Source of the DNA: Deltaproteobacteria bacterium
GTDB lineage: Bacteria; Desulfobacterota; G020345765
Direction of reading: 5' to 3'
DNA length: 11,690 bases
NCBI GenBank assembly: GCA_030616835.1
Contig: JAUWWP010000042.1
Span: forward strand, 1-11,690
A program made the position numbers and the translations under genes. Numbering within the stretch: the first letter of the stretch is position 1; each line of letters starts with the position of its first letter. Positions 6,876-11,690 of the stretch are shown here, in pieces. Below the pieces are notes generated by a model, which searched no databases, had not been told where the DNA came from, and worked only from the letters and a program-made list of their open reading frames with translations.

Positions 6876-6933
6876 GTAGCCAGCCACCTTCGCCGGAGCT
6901 AAAGCGGCGGCTGAACTACGGCGAAGTAGGCTT
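6869..6933. repeat. GC-rich imperfect palindrome (REP-like)
   Basis: The arms AGCC..TTCG..TAG (6869-6879) and the complement of CTACGGCGAAGTAGGCT (6917-6933) pair with bulges. Inside them CAGCC and GCC pair with GGCGGCTG (6907-6914) around GGAGCTAAAGC. It contrasts sharply in composition with the adjoining AT-rich element B. No T-run follows on either strand, so it is not a plain terminator. Confidence 0.55.
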
Positions 6934-6968
6934 AGATATTCTTCCGACATACTCAGGACAGGCACTAA

Positions 6969-6980
6969 AGGGGCGCCCCT
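6969..6980 (-). terminator. Weak terminator candidate after guaB
   Basis: AGGGGCGCCCCT is a perfect 12-bp palindrome 31 bp downstream of the guaB stop. In the guaB direction it is followed only by TTTAG, and the loop would be tight, so intrinsic termination is doubtful. No better terminator is seen between guaB and dnaE. Confidence 0.25.
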
Positions 6981-7010
6981 AAATATTTTCTTTATATCCA
7001 AATTACAGAG

Positions 7011-8474
7011 TTACTCTAATTGGTAGTTTGGTGCCTCTCGGGTAATGATCACATCGTGCACATGGCCTTCCCTGAGCCCGGCGGTAGTGATCCGAATGAA
7101 TTTAGCCTTAGTTTGCAATTCCTCGATATTTTTGCTCCCTAAGTATCCCATTCCTGCTCTTAAGCCGCCTAATAACTGGTAAATGCTGAAAGAAAGTGCT
7201 CCCTTATATGGCACCCTTCCTTCGATTCCTTCCGGGACCAATTTAATTTCTTCGTCTATTGCTTCTTGAAAGTAACGGTCATGGCTTCCTTGTTTCATTG
7301 ACTCTAAGGATCCCATCCCTCGGTATACTTTAAAGCTTCTTCCCTGGAAGAATACGGTCTCTCCGGGACTCTCCTCAGTTCCGGCAAAAAGATTTCCAAT
7401 CATCACTGAATCGGCTCCTCCTGCCAGAGCCTTGGTTATATCTCCGGAAAACTTAATCCCCCCATCAGCGATCACGGGAATCCCATACTTTTTGGCAACC
7501 AGAGAACATTCTTTGATCGCCGTCATCTGTGGCACTCCTACCCCCGCAATTACCCTGGTGGTGCAGATTGAGCCGGGTCCAACTCCTACCTTCAACCCAT
7601 CAACTCCTTCCTTAATCAGGCTTTCAGCTCCCTCTTTGGTAGCTACATTCCCGGCAATCAATTCACATTCCGGGAAGGTCTTCTTAATATCTCTAATTGT
7701 CTCCCCGACCCTTTGAGTATGAGCATGGGCGGTATCGATGACAATAACATCTACCCCCATAGCAAGCAAGGCCTCTACTCTCTTCAATTCATCCTTGGTT
7801 GTTCCAACCGCTGCTCCTGCTAAAAGTCTTCCCTGTTCATCTTTACTGGAAAGGGGAAACTTGATGGTTTTCTCTATATCCTTAACGGTAATTAATCCCT
7901 TTAGGTTTCCGGCATCATCCACAACCAGAAGCTTTTCGATTCGATTTTGGTGCAAGATCTCAATAGAGTGCTCCATAGTAATTTCCGGGGGAGCGGTGAT
8001 CAGATTTTCCCTGGTCATTACCTGCGAGACCTTCTGATCCATGTTCTTCTCAAAACGAAGATCTCTGTGGGTCAAGATCCCAACTAGCTTTCTTCCCTGC
8101 ACCACCGGGACTCCGGAGATATTATATCTTCTCATAATCGCCAGGGCCTCAGATATCTTTTGATTGGGCTGAACGGTAATAGGATCGGTGATGATTCCAC
8201 TCTCGAACTTCTTTACTTTCTCTACCTCCGAGGCCTGAACTTCAATACTGAGGTTTCTATGGATCACTCCTATCCCCCCCTCCTGTGCCATTGTAATTGC
8301 TGTCCTTGCCTCGGTAACCGTATCCATTGCCGCACTTAACAGGGGGATGTTTAACTTTATTGATTTTGTCAGACGGGTTGAGAGATCCGCATCTTTCGGA
8401 AGGATTTTGGATTCGGCAGGAAGTAGAAGTAAATCGTCAAAGGTGAAGCCCTCCTTCAACTCTTCATCAATCAT
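7011..8474 (-). CDS. guaB: Inosine-5'-monophosphate dehydrogenase
   Basis: Cytosolic enzyme oxidising IMP to XMP with NAD+, the first committed step from IMP to GMP. It has 487 residues, the normal bacterial length. The barrel begins with FTFDDLLLLPAES (10-22) and SAAMDTVTEA. A pair of CBS domains is inserted at about 94-206 (DPITVQPNQKISEALAIM; LITAPPEITMEHSIEIL). The NAD-site segment DTAHAH has Asp247. The catalytic loop GVGPGSICTTR carries Cys304. The mobile flap PEGIEGRVPYKG carries Arg420 and Tyr423, the general-base pair. The CBS pair and full flap separate it from GMP reductase. The start at 8472-8474 has AAAGGAG 7 nt upstream and gives the expected amino end. A plausible sigma-70 promoter lies about 40-70 bp upstream. 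guaA is not in the window, and dnaE downstream is separated by 490 bp of repeats, so guaB is probably transcribed alone. Confidence 0.98.
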   Translation of the reverse strand: MIDEELKEGFTFDDLLLLPAESKILPKDADLSTRLTKSIKLNIPLLSAAMDTVTEARTAITMAQEGGIGVIHRNLSIEVQASEVEKVKKFESGIITDPITVQPNQKISEALAIMRRYNISGVPVVQGRKLVGILTHRDLRFEKNMDQKVSQVMTRENLITAPPEITMEHSIEILHQNRIEKLLVVDDAGNLKGLITVKDIEKTIKFPLSSKDEQGRLLAGAAVGTTKDELKRVEALLAMGVDVIVIDTAHAHTQRVGETIRDIKKTFPECELIAGNVATKEGAESLIKEGVDGLKVGVGPGSICTTRVIAGVGVPQMTAIKECSLVAKKYGIPVIADGGIKFSGDITKALAGGADSVMIGNLFAGTEESPGETVFFQGRSFKVYRGMGSLESMKQGSHDRYFQEAIDEEIKLVPEGIEGRVPYKGALSFSIYQLLGGLRAGMGYLGSKNIEELQTKAKFIRITTAGLREGHVHDVIITREAPNYQLE

Positions 8475-8514
8475 CTCCCATCTCCTTTTATTAACTATAC
8501 AACTTTTAGGTAGA

Positions 8515-8543
8515 AACCTAATATAGAAATTGGCTTATGTCAA
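8515..8543 (-). promoter_or_regulatory. Putative sigma-70 promoter of guaB
   Basis: On the minus strand a perfect TTGACA (8538-8543) is followed after 17 nt by TAGGTT (8515-8520), about 40 nt before the guaB ATG. The -10 is only a 3-base match at the key positions. A small inverted repeat TAGGT/ACCTA (8507-8520) overlaps it; its meaning is unknown. Confidence 0.45.
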
Positions 8544-8599
8544 GGGAAAGTTTAGTGGATTTACCCGAAAATTCGGTTTAACCCTTTACTTGGTTGATA

Positions 8600-8770
8600 C
8601 CTGTCCTGAGCCTGTCGAAGGAAAAGACGAAACGAGCCCCGTAGAAATAAGTTGCTAAATGTGATTACCTTCGATAAATATCGAGAATTTTTGACGGGGC
8701 GAGCAGCGCAACCGAATGACGAATAACTAATGGGAGTCTGATTAACTTGTCCTAAGCTTGTAGAAAAAGG
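8600..8770. repeat. Composite repeat region between guaB and the LysM gene
   Basis: CCTGTCCTGAGCCTGTCGAA (from 8600) and a diverged copy CTTGTCCTAAGCTTGTAGAA (from 8746) lie in the same orientation at the two ends. Between them is a nested hairpin: GCCCCGT (8636-8642) pairs with ACGGGGC (8694-8700), and TCGATA (8671-8676) with TATCGA (8679-8684). This accounts for about half of the 368-bp gap. The stretch 8544-8599 shows nothing recognisable. Confidence 0.6.
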
Positions 8771-8799
8771 GGAGTTCAGCAGAGAAGTCCGAACTCCCC
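8764..8799 (-). terminator. Rho-independent terminator of the LysM gene
   Basis: GGGGAGTTC (8769-8777) and GAACTCCCC (8791-8799) form a 9-bp stem with a 13-nt loop. In the LysM gene's direction the stem is followed by TTTTTC (plus-strand gaaaaa just below 8769). It lies 44 bp past the stop codon of that gene, on the correct strand. Confidence 0.8.
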
Positions 8800-8842
8800 G
8801 AAAAAGGCTTGATTTTATTCTGTGTCTTCAGGCAAGCTAATC

Positions 8843-9961
8843 TTAAGGAGGAGGGATCTGTAATCTTTGACCAACGGTAAGCGAACTGGGATTACTGATC
8901 TTATTGGAATTTGCCTCGTAGATTTTCTTCCAGAGGCGAGCATTCCCATAATAGCGGGCTGCCAACCAATGTAAGTCTTCTCCTTCTTTTACTGTGTGAA
9001 CAATTGTGGCAGAAAGTACCGGTGGCAACATAGCTACTACTGTTCCCGGAAGTGGCTGGGGGATTTTCATACTTCGGGGAGCGACTCGAGCAGTTGTAAT
9101 CGGAGGAGGGGTAGCTATGCTGGGTACTGGTGCTGGCTCAGCGACCTCAGCCGGTGGCTCTACCATCATTTCATCTTCCGAGAGACCTGATGAAAGGGGT
9201 GCCGGAGTGACAATTCTGGGCCCCATGGCTGCTTCTTCTTCGGGCAGAAGAGCAGATTCCTCCATAGGGGGAGTGACCACTTCTGGTACCTCGGTAACTT
9301 CCTCCATAGGTAACTCTTCAACTGCGACCTCCTCTACTGAGGGCGCTTCCTCCACCGGAACCTCTTCAACTGCGACCTCCTCTACTGGGGGCGCTTCCTC
9401 CACCGGAACCTCTTCAACTGCTATTTCCTCTACTAAGGGCGCTTCTTCCAGAGGAACCTCTTCAACTGCTATTTCCTCTACTAAGGGCGCTTCTTCCAGA
9501 GGAACCTCTTCAACTGCGAACTCCTCTACTAAGGGCGCTTCCTCCAGAGGAACCTCTTCAACTGCGAACTCCTCTACTAAGGGCGCTTCCTCCACAGGAA
9601 CCTCCTCAACTGCGATCTCCTCCACCGGAACCTCCTCAACTGCGATCTCCTCTACTGGGGGAGCTTCCACAGGGACCTCCTCAACTGAGATCTCCTCTAC
9701 TGGGGGAGCTTCCTCAGGGACCTCCTCAACTGAGATCTCCTCTACTGGGGGAGCTTCATCGATCGCTAATTCCTCCTCAAAGTCAAACTCCTCATCCAGC
9801 TCTAAATCTTCCTCCAATCCCAGCTCTTCATCTTCAAAGAGGAATTCATCTTCGTCTATCAGCTCTTCCTCTTGACCATGAACCTTTGGATGCGAAAGTG
9901 TTAAGAGGAGCAAAAAAGAGCCAAAGAGAATAATGGTCAATACAGAGAGTACTTTTTTCAT
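8843..9961 (-). CDS. Exported acidic-repeat protein with C-terminal LysM domain
   Basis: A 372-residue exported protein predicted to bind peptidoglycan. Residues 1-29 are a signal peptide (KKVLSVLTIILFGSFLLLL core, cleavage near KVHG/QE). Residues 31-70 are almost all Glu/Asp with Leu/Phe. Residues 74-222 are about ten tandem units of the type EEIAVEEVPLEEAPLV: two of 15, one of 10, six of 16 residues and a partial last one. A Pro/Ala-rich linker follows (about 225-315). Residues about 322-370 are a LysM domain (HTVKEGEDLHWLAARYYGNA, then LWKKIYEAN and LTVGQRLQIP). LysM binds N-acetylglucosamine-containing glycans; the acidic repeats are probably an extended spacer, which is inference. It has its own promoter, a consensus ribosome site and a terminator, so it is monocistronic and probably well expressed. 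No catalytic domain is visible. Confidence 0.85.
   Translation of the reverse strand: MKKVLSVLTIILFGSFLLLLTLSHPKVHGQEEELIDEDEFLFEDEELGLEEDLELDEEFDFEEELAIDEAPPVEEISVEEVPEEAPPVEEISVEEVPVEAPPVEEIAVEEVPVEEIAVEEVPVEEAPLVEEFAVEEVPLEEAPLVEEFAVEEVPLEEAPLVEEIAVEEVPLEEAPLVEEIAVEEVPVEEAPPVEEVAVEEVPVEEAPSVEEVAVEELPMEEVTEVPEVVTPPMEESALLPEEEAAMGPRIVTPAPLSSGLSEDEMMVEPPAEVAEPAPVPSIATPPPITTARVAPRSMKIPQPLPGTVVAMLPPVLSATIVHTVKEGEDLHWLAARYYGNARLWKKIYEANSNKISNPSSLTVGQRLQIPPP
9296..9742 (-). repeat. Tandem 45-48-bp coding repeats in the LysM gene
   Basis: About ten units, mostly 48 bp, encode residues 74-222 of the LysM protein. Middle units are nearly identical at the DNA level (for example repeated cctcttcaactgc and tcctctactaagggcgcttc). 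Every unit length is a multiple of three, so gain or loss of units keeps the frame. The antisense strand of this block is open in one frame only because of the repeat. Confidence 0.9.
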
Positions 9962-9964
9962 TTT

Positions 9965-9974
9965 TCACCTCCTT
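9965..9974 (-). promoter_or_regulatory. Consensus ribosome binding site of the LysM gene
   Basis: On the minus strand AAGGAGGTGA, a full complement of the usual 16S anti-Shine-Dalgarno, ends 3 nt before the ATG at 9959-9961. It fixes the start and suggests strong translation. Confidence 0.85.
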
Positions 9975-9982
9975 GTAAATCT

Positions 9983-10015
9983 ATTATATTATAAACGATT
10001 TTCAACTTTTTTCAA
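9983..10015 (-). promoter_or_regulatory. Strong sigma-70-type promoter of the LysM gene
   Basis: On the minus strand TTGAAA (10010-10015), a 16-nt spacer and TATAAT (9988-9993) match the sigma-70 consensus at 11 of 12 positions, about 30 nt upstream of the start codon. A second overlapping TATAAT lies at 9983-9988. The surrounding sequence is strongly A/T-rich. Confidence 0.7.
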
Positions 10016-10093
10016 GAAATTTTTTGAAAAATTGTTAAAAAATCTGTTATTCGGACATAACGAAAAGATTTGGAATTCTCATGCTTTCTCCCA

Positions 10094-10116
10094 GGGGAAA
10101 TCAATTTCCCCTTTTT
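10094..10116 (+). terminator. Orphan intrinsic terminator-like hairpin
   Basis: GGGGAAA (10094-10100), loop TCAA, TTTCCCC (10105-10111), then TTTTT form a textbook plus-strand terminator. No plus-strand gene lies directly upstream. It could stop antisense transcription through the LysM region or belong to a repeat family. Confidence 0.5.
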
Positions 10117-10222
10117 AACGCCTCTATTGTAGGGGCGGACCTCTGTTTAAGCCTGCTTAATCCGTCTTAGGGGGAGGATTCGGGCCGACTTATGTCCAAA
10201 TTGGGGTCCAGTAATAAAAAGA
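10117..10222. other. Intergenic stretch without a recognised feature
   Basis: Between the orphan hairpin and the tetR promoter I see only a half-palindrome fragment TGTAGGGGCGGACC (about 10130-10143) and a short CCAAATTGG. There is no open frame with a ribosome site. With the promoters described on either side this completes the 382-bp divergent intergenic region. Confidence 0.4.
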
Positions 10223-10269
10223 TTGACAATGGCTATTTGTGTATGATATTAGAATATCTATTCTATAAT
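10223..10269 (+). promoter_or_regulatory. Putative tetR promoter
   Basis: TTGACA at 10223-10228 is a perfect -35. Downstream GATATT (16-nt spacer) or TATTAG (18-nt spacer) could be the -10. A perfect TATAAT at 10264-10269 has no -35 at proper distance. The start codon is about 75-95 nt further on. Confidence 0.5.
10250..10265. promoter_or_regulatory. Candidate TetR operator
   Basis: TAGAAT-ATCT-ATTCTA is a 16-bp inverted repeat with perfect 6-bp arms. It overlaps a second one, GATATT-AG-AATATC (10245-10258). It lies at or just after the -10 region of the tetR promoter, where an autorepressing TetR-family dimer would be expected to bind. The assignment is inferred from position. Confidence 0.4.
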
Positions 10270-10329
10270 TGAATGATTTTTCATATTTTGAGTAAATAAT
10301 TCAGTTTCTTCGTCAGACTCAGGACAAGC

Positions 10330-10351
10330 CCTTTGACAGGCTTATGACAAG
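10330..10351. repeat. Dispersed-repeat copy overlapping the tetR start
   Basis: CCTTTGACAGGCTTATGACA (10330-10349) plus AG matches the complement of the repeat at 8600-8621 at 18 of 22 positions. The first ATG of tetR (10344-10346) is created inside it, where the repeat otherwise reads AGG. A partial CTCAGGACA copy lies just upstream at about 10318-10326 and another near 6949. Confidence 0.55.
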
Positions 10352-10994
10352 TATGCAGGCATTATCAAGGAAAGAGCGGGAGAGGCTACGCCAGCGTCAG
10401 GAGATACTGGAGGCAGCTCAAAGGGTTTTTTCAACCAAGGGATTCCATAAATCTACGGTAAATGATATTGCCCTGGAGGCCGAATTTGGTGTAGGGACTA
10501 TCTATAAGCATTTCCCCAGCAAGGAGGATCTGTATTTTTCCCTGATTGAAAATAAGATCGATGACCTTGGCTTATTCCTCCGGGAGAGTGTCGAAGCCCA
10601 AAATGCCCCGGTTGAGAAGATTAGGGCATTGATTGGAGCCCAATTACAGTATTTCGAGAAGAATGAGGACTTCTTCAGGATCTACATCTCTGGAATATCA
10701 GAGTTGGAGGGAAAGATTAAATCGAGGTTGCATTCAAAGATCCTTGAAAGATACCAGAGATATTTAATCTATGTCTCCGGTATCTTTAAGGAGGGGATAG
10801 AAAGAGGATGCTTTAAAAAAATTGATCCTCTGAAGATGGCGGTGGGGCTTCTGGGAATGCTAAATAGCTTTATTTCCTACTGGATTCAGACAGATAATTC
10901 TGAAAAACTTACCATAAATGTCGAGAGTATCTATCAATTGATCATCGAGGGCGTTGGCAGGGAAGGGCGTTTAGCAGGGAGTAGCAGGGAGTAG
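10344..10994 (+). CDS. TetR/AcrR-family transcriptional regulator
   Basis: A 216-residue repressor-type protein. The N-terminal helix-turn-helix domain spans about residues 12-60: RQEILEAAQRVFSTKGFHKS, TVNDIALEAEFGVGTIYKHF, PSKEDLYFSLIENKI. The recognition helix is VGTIYKHF. The remaining all-helical part (about 65-205, ending SYWIQTDNSEK and ESIYQLIIEGVGR) is the usual variable ligand-binding and dimerisation domain. The first ATG (10344) and a second at 10353 are both possible; neither has a good ribosome site, and the first is embedded in a dispersed repeat. The last residues, LAGSSRE, and the stop codon are read from a 10-bp tandem repeat. A tolC-like gene follows in the same direction 185 bp on, so it probably controls efflux genes as AcrR-type regulators do. 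The effector is unknown. Confidence 0.93.
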   Translation: MTSMQALSRKERERLRQRQEILEAAQRVFSTKGFHKSTVNDIALEAEFGVGTIYKHFPSKEDLYFSLIENKIDDLGLFLRESVEAQNAPVEKIRALIGAQLQYFEKNEDFFRIYISGISELEGKIKSRLHSKILERYQRYLIYVSGIFKEGIERGCFKKIDPLKMAVGLLGMLNSFISYWIQTDNSEKLTINVESIYQLIIEGVGREGRLAGSSRE

Positions 10995-11015
10995 CAAGGA
11001 ATAGCAAGGAATAGC
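10971..11015. repeat. 10-bp tandem repeats at the 3' end of tetR
   Basis: Four and a half copies of RTAGCARGGA (ttagcaggga, gtagcaggga, gtagcaagga, atagcaagga, atagc). The tetR stop codon TAG (10992-10994) lies in the third. Related units GGAATAGCA recur after the hairpins at about 11060-11067 and 11101-11121. Confidence 0.8.
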
Positions 11016-11019
11016 CTTG

Positions 11020-11057
11020 TCCGCCATAGTCCCGATGGACATCGGGACGACGGCGGA
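11020..11057. repeat. REP-like hairpin H1 between tetR and tolC
   Basis: TCCGCC (11020-11025) pairs with GGCGGA (11052-11057), and GTCCCGATG (11029-11037) with CATCGGGAC (11040-11048). They are separated by a small internal loop, ATA opposite GAC. Fifteen pairs in total; no T-run follows, so it is not an evident terminator. Confidence 0.8.
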
Positions 11058-11067
11058 AGGGAATAGC

Positions 11068-11096
11068 ATCCGCCGACGCCAAAGGCTATGGCGGAT
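11068..11096. repeat. REP-like hairpin H2 between tetR and tolC
   Basis: ATCCGCC (11068-11074) pairs with GGCGGAT (11090-11096), with an inner GCC-AAA-GGC stem. Read on the minus strand its base is TCCGCC-ATA-G, the same as H1 on the plus strand. The two are therefore inverted members of one family with different tips. Confidence 0.75.
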
Positions 11097-11179
11097 TAAA
11101 AGGAATAGCAAAGAGTAGCAGGGACTTGAACCCTTGAATCCTATCTGGAGCTAATTGCTGGAGAAAGGGAGGATTGTTG

Positions 11180-11690
11180 ATGGGTAAGGACAATTGGGGA
11201 AAAGGAACTTTTTTATTGGTTTTGCTTCTGGGAATATTCAGGCTTTCTCCAGCGGCTGCCCAGAGGGAAATTACTTTGGAAGAGGCTACCGAGATGGCCC
11301 TGGAAAAGAACAAGGCAGTGCTGGTGGCAAAGGAGGGGCTCAACATTGCCCGCGGACTACAGACCCAGGCCCGCTCGGTTTTCATGCCGAGGCTGGACGC
11401 TAAGGCTTCCTATACATTATTTGAAGAAGTACCATTAATTGAGATGCCGGGAATGGAAATGGATATTGTTGGTGAGCTTGGTGGCGTGCCGTTTGAGGGC
11501 AAAATTACAAAGGAACCTACGACTGAAAAGTTTGATTTTACTTACGACTATATGGCAGATTTTACGCTTACCCAGCCGCTTTTTACCGGGGGAAAGATCT
11601 GGCATGCCAATCGGCAGGCCAGCTTAAATTACCGGGTAGCCCGGGAGAAGTATCGGCAGGCAAGAGAGGGAGTCATCCTTCAGGTTAAGA
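11180..11690 (+). CDS. TolC-family outer membrane efflux protein, partial
   Basis: First 170 residues of an outer-membrane channel subunit; the frame is open to the window edge. TolC-type trimers form the exit duct of tripartite efflux pumps and type I secretion systems. A signal peptide (TFLLVLLLGIF core) ends at SPAAAQ near residue 28. It is followed by ITLEEATEMALEKNKAVLVA and a helix with TQARSVFMPRLDAKASY, the usual start of an OEP repeat. FTLTQPLFTGGKIWHANRQA (about residues 131-150) then leads into the coiled-coil helix REKYRQAREGVILQVK. The ATG at 11180-11182 has AGGGAGG 7 nt upstream. It lies downstream of the TetR gene; adaptor and pump genes would be expected beyond the window, which is inference. 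Confidence 0.93.
   Translation, partial: MGKDNWGKGTFLLVLLLGIFRLSPAAAQREITLEEATEMALEKNKAVLVAKEGLNIARGLQTQARSVFMPRLDAKASYTLFEEVPLIEMPGMEMDIVGELGGVPFEGKITKEPTTEKFDFTYDYMADFTLTQPLFTGGKIWHANRQASLNYRVAREKYRQAREGVILQVK

Noticed and set aside
7011..8474. GMP reductase as an alternative identity for guaB
   Set aside because: The CBS-domain pair and the Arg420-Tyr423 flap are features of IMP dehydrogenase, and the length is that of IMP dehydrogenase.
9296..9742. Regularly spaced repeats that could suggest a CRISPR array
   Set aside because: Units are contiguous, codon-periodic and translated, with no unique spacers and no cas genes nearby.
9006..9875. Long open frame on the plus strand rich in Ser, Thr and Gly, opposite the LysM gene
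   Set aside because: It is the antisense of the Glu/Val/Pro repeats. The repeat unit is a multiple of three, so one antisense frame stays open automatically. It has no convincing ribosome site, signal peptide or domain, while the minus-strand frame has all of these.
9933..10118. Small plus-strand frame over the LysM promoter region
   Set aside because: It overlaps the promoter, ribosome site and start of the LysM gene, is AT-driven in composition and has no ribosome site of its own.
11086..11385. Minus-strand open frame opposite the start of tolC
   Set aside because: It runs through hairpin H2 and the tolC ribosome site and has no family features; the plus-strand TolC translation is unambiguous.
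1..11690. tRNA, rRNA, riboswitch or integrase/att sites
   Set aside because: I looked for cloverleaf termini, rRNA-conserved stretches, long structured leaders and recombinase genes and saw none. A covariance-model scan would be needed to exclude small RNAs.

Overview
The window looks like a chromosomal segment from an uncultured diderm (Gram-negative-type) bacterium. The evidence for an outer membrane is a TolC-family protein with a signal peptide, two exported LPP20/FlgT-like proteins and an exported LysM protein; an Hfq homologue is also present. The intergenic DNA is unusually rich in several families of palindromic and AT-rich repeats. That style is common in metagenome-derived candidate phyla, but no single gene here fixes the taxonomy, so I do not name a phylum.

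Layout. Seven genes lie on the minus strand, read from right to left: a LysM protein with a long Glu/Val/Pro repeat (8843-9961), guaB for IMP dehydrogenase (7011-8474), dnaE for DNA polymerase III alpha (3065-6520), hfq (2588-2827), an LPP20-like exported protein (1445-2284), a FlgT-like exported protein (223-1473) and the N-terminal part of a pgsA-type phosphatidyltransferase gene (1-245, running off the window). The last three overlap one another by 23-29 nt and form a translationally coupled envelope operon. On the plus strand are a TetR/AcrR regulator (10344-10994) and the start of a tolC-like gene (11180 to the window end), an arrangement typical of a regulated tripartite efflux locus. 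The divergent region 9962-10343 holds a strong LysM-gene promoter and ribosome binding site, and a tetR promoter overlapping a possible operator palindrome.

The genes themselves are mostly housekeeping: replication, purine synthesis, RNA chaperone, phospholipid synthesis and envelope/efflux. The unusual content is the repeats. Three related AT-rich elements (A 2290-2577, B about 6590-6867, C about 2925-3061) bracket hfq and dnaE. A and B share a 194-bp core that differs at one base although they lie 4.3 kb apart; C keeps the arms but has a different centre. Two further palindromes sit in frame inside the FlgT-like gene, one inside its signal-peptide coding region. Other hairpin families occupy the guaB-LysM gap and the tetR-tolC gap, where they supply the tetR stop codon and possibly its start codon.

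I see no complete new defence or metabolic system. The best candidates for something undescribed are the A/B/C repeat family, the in-frame palindromes, and the LPP20-FlgT-PgsA envelope operon.
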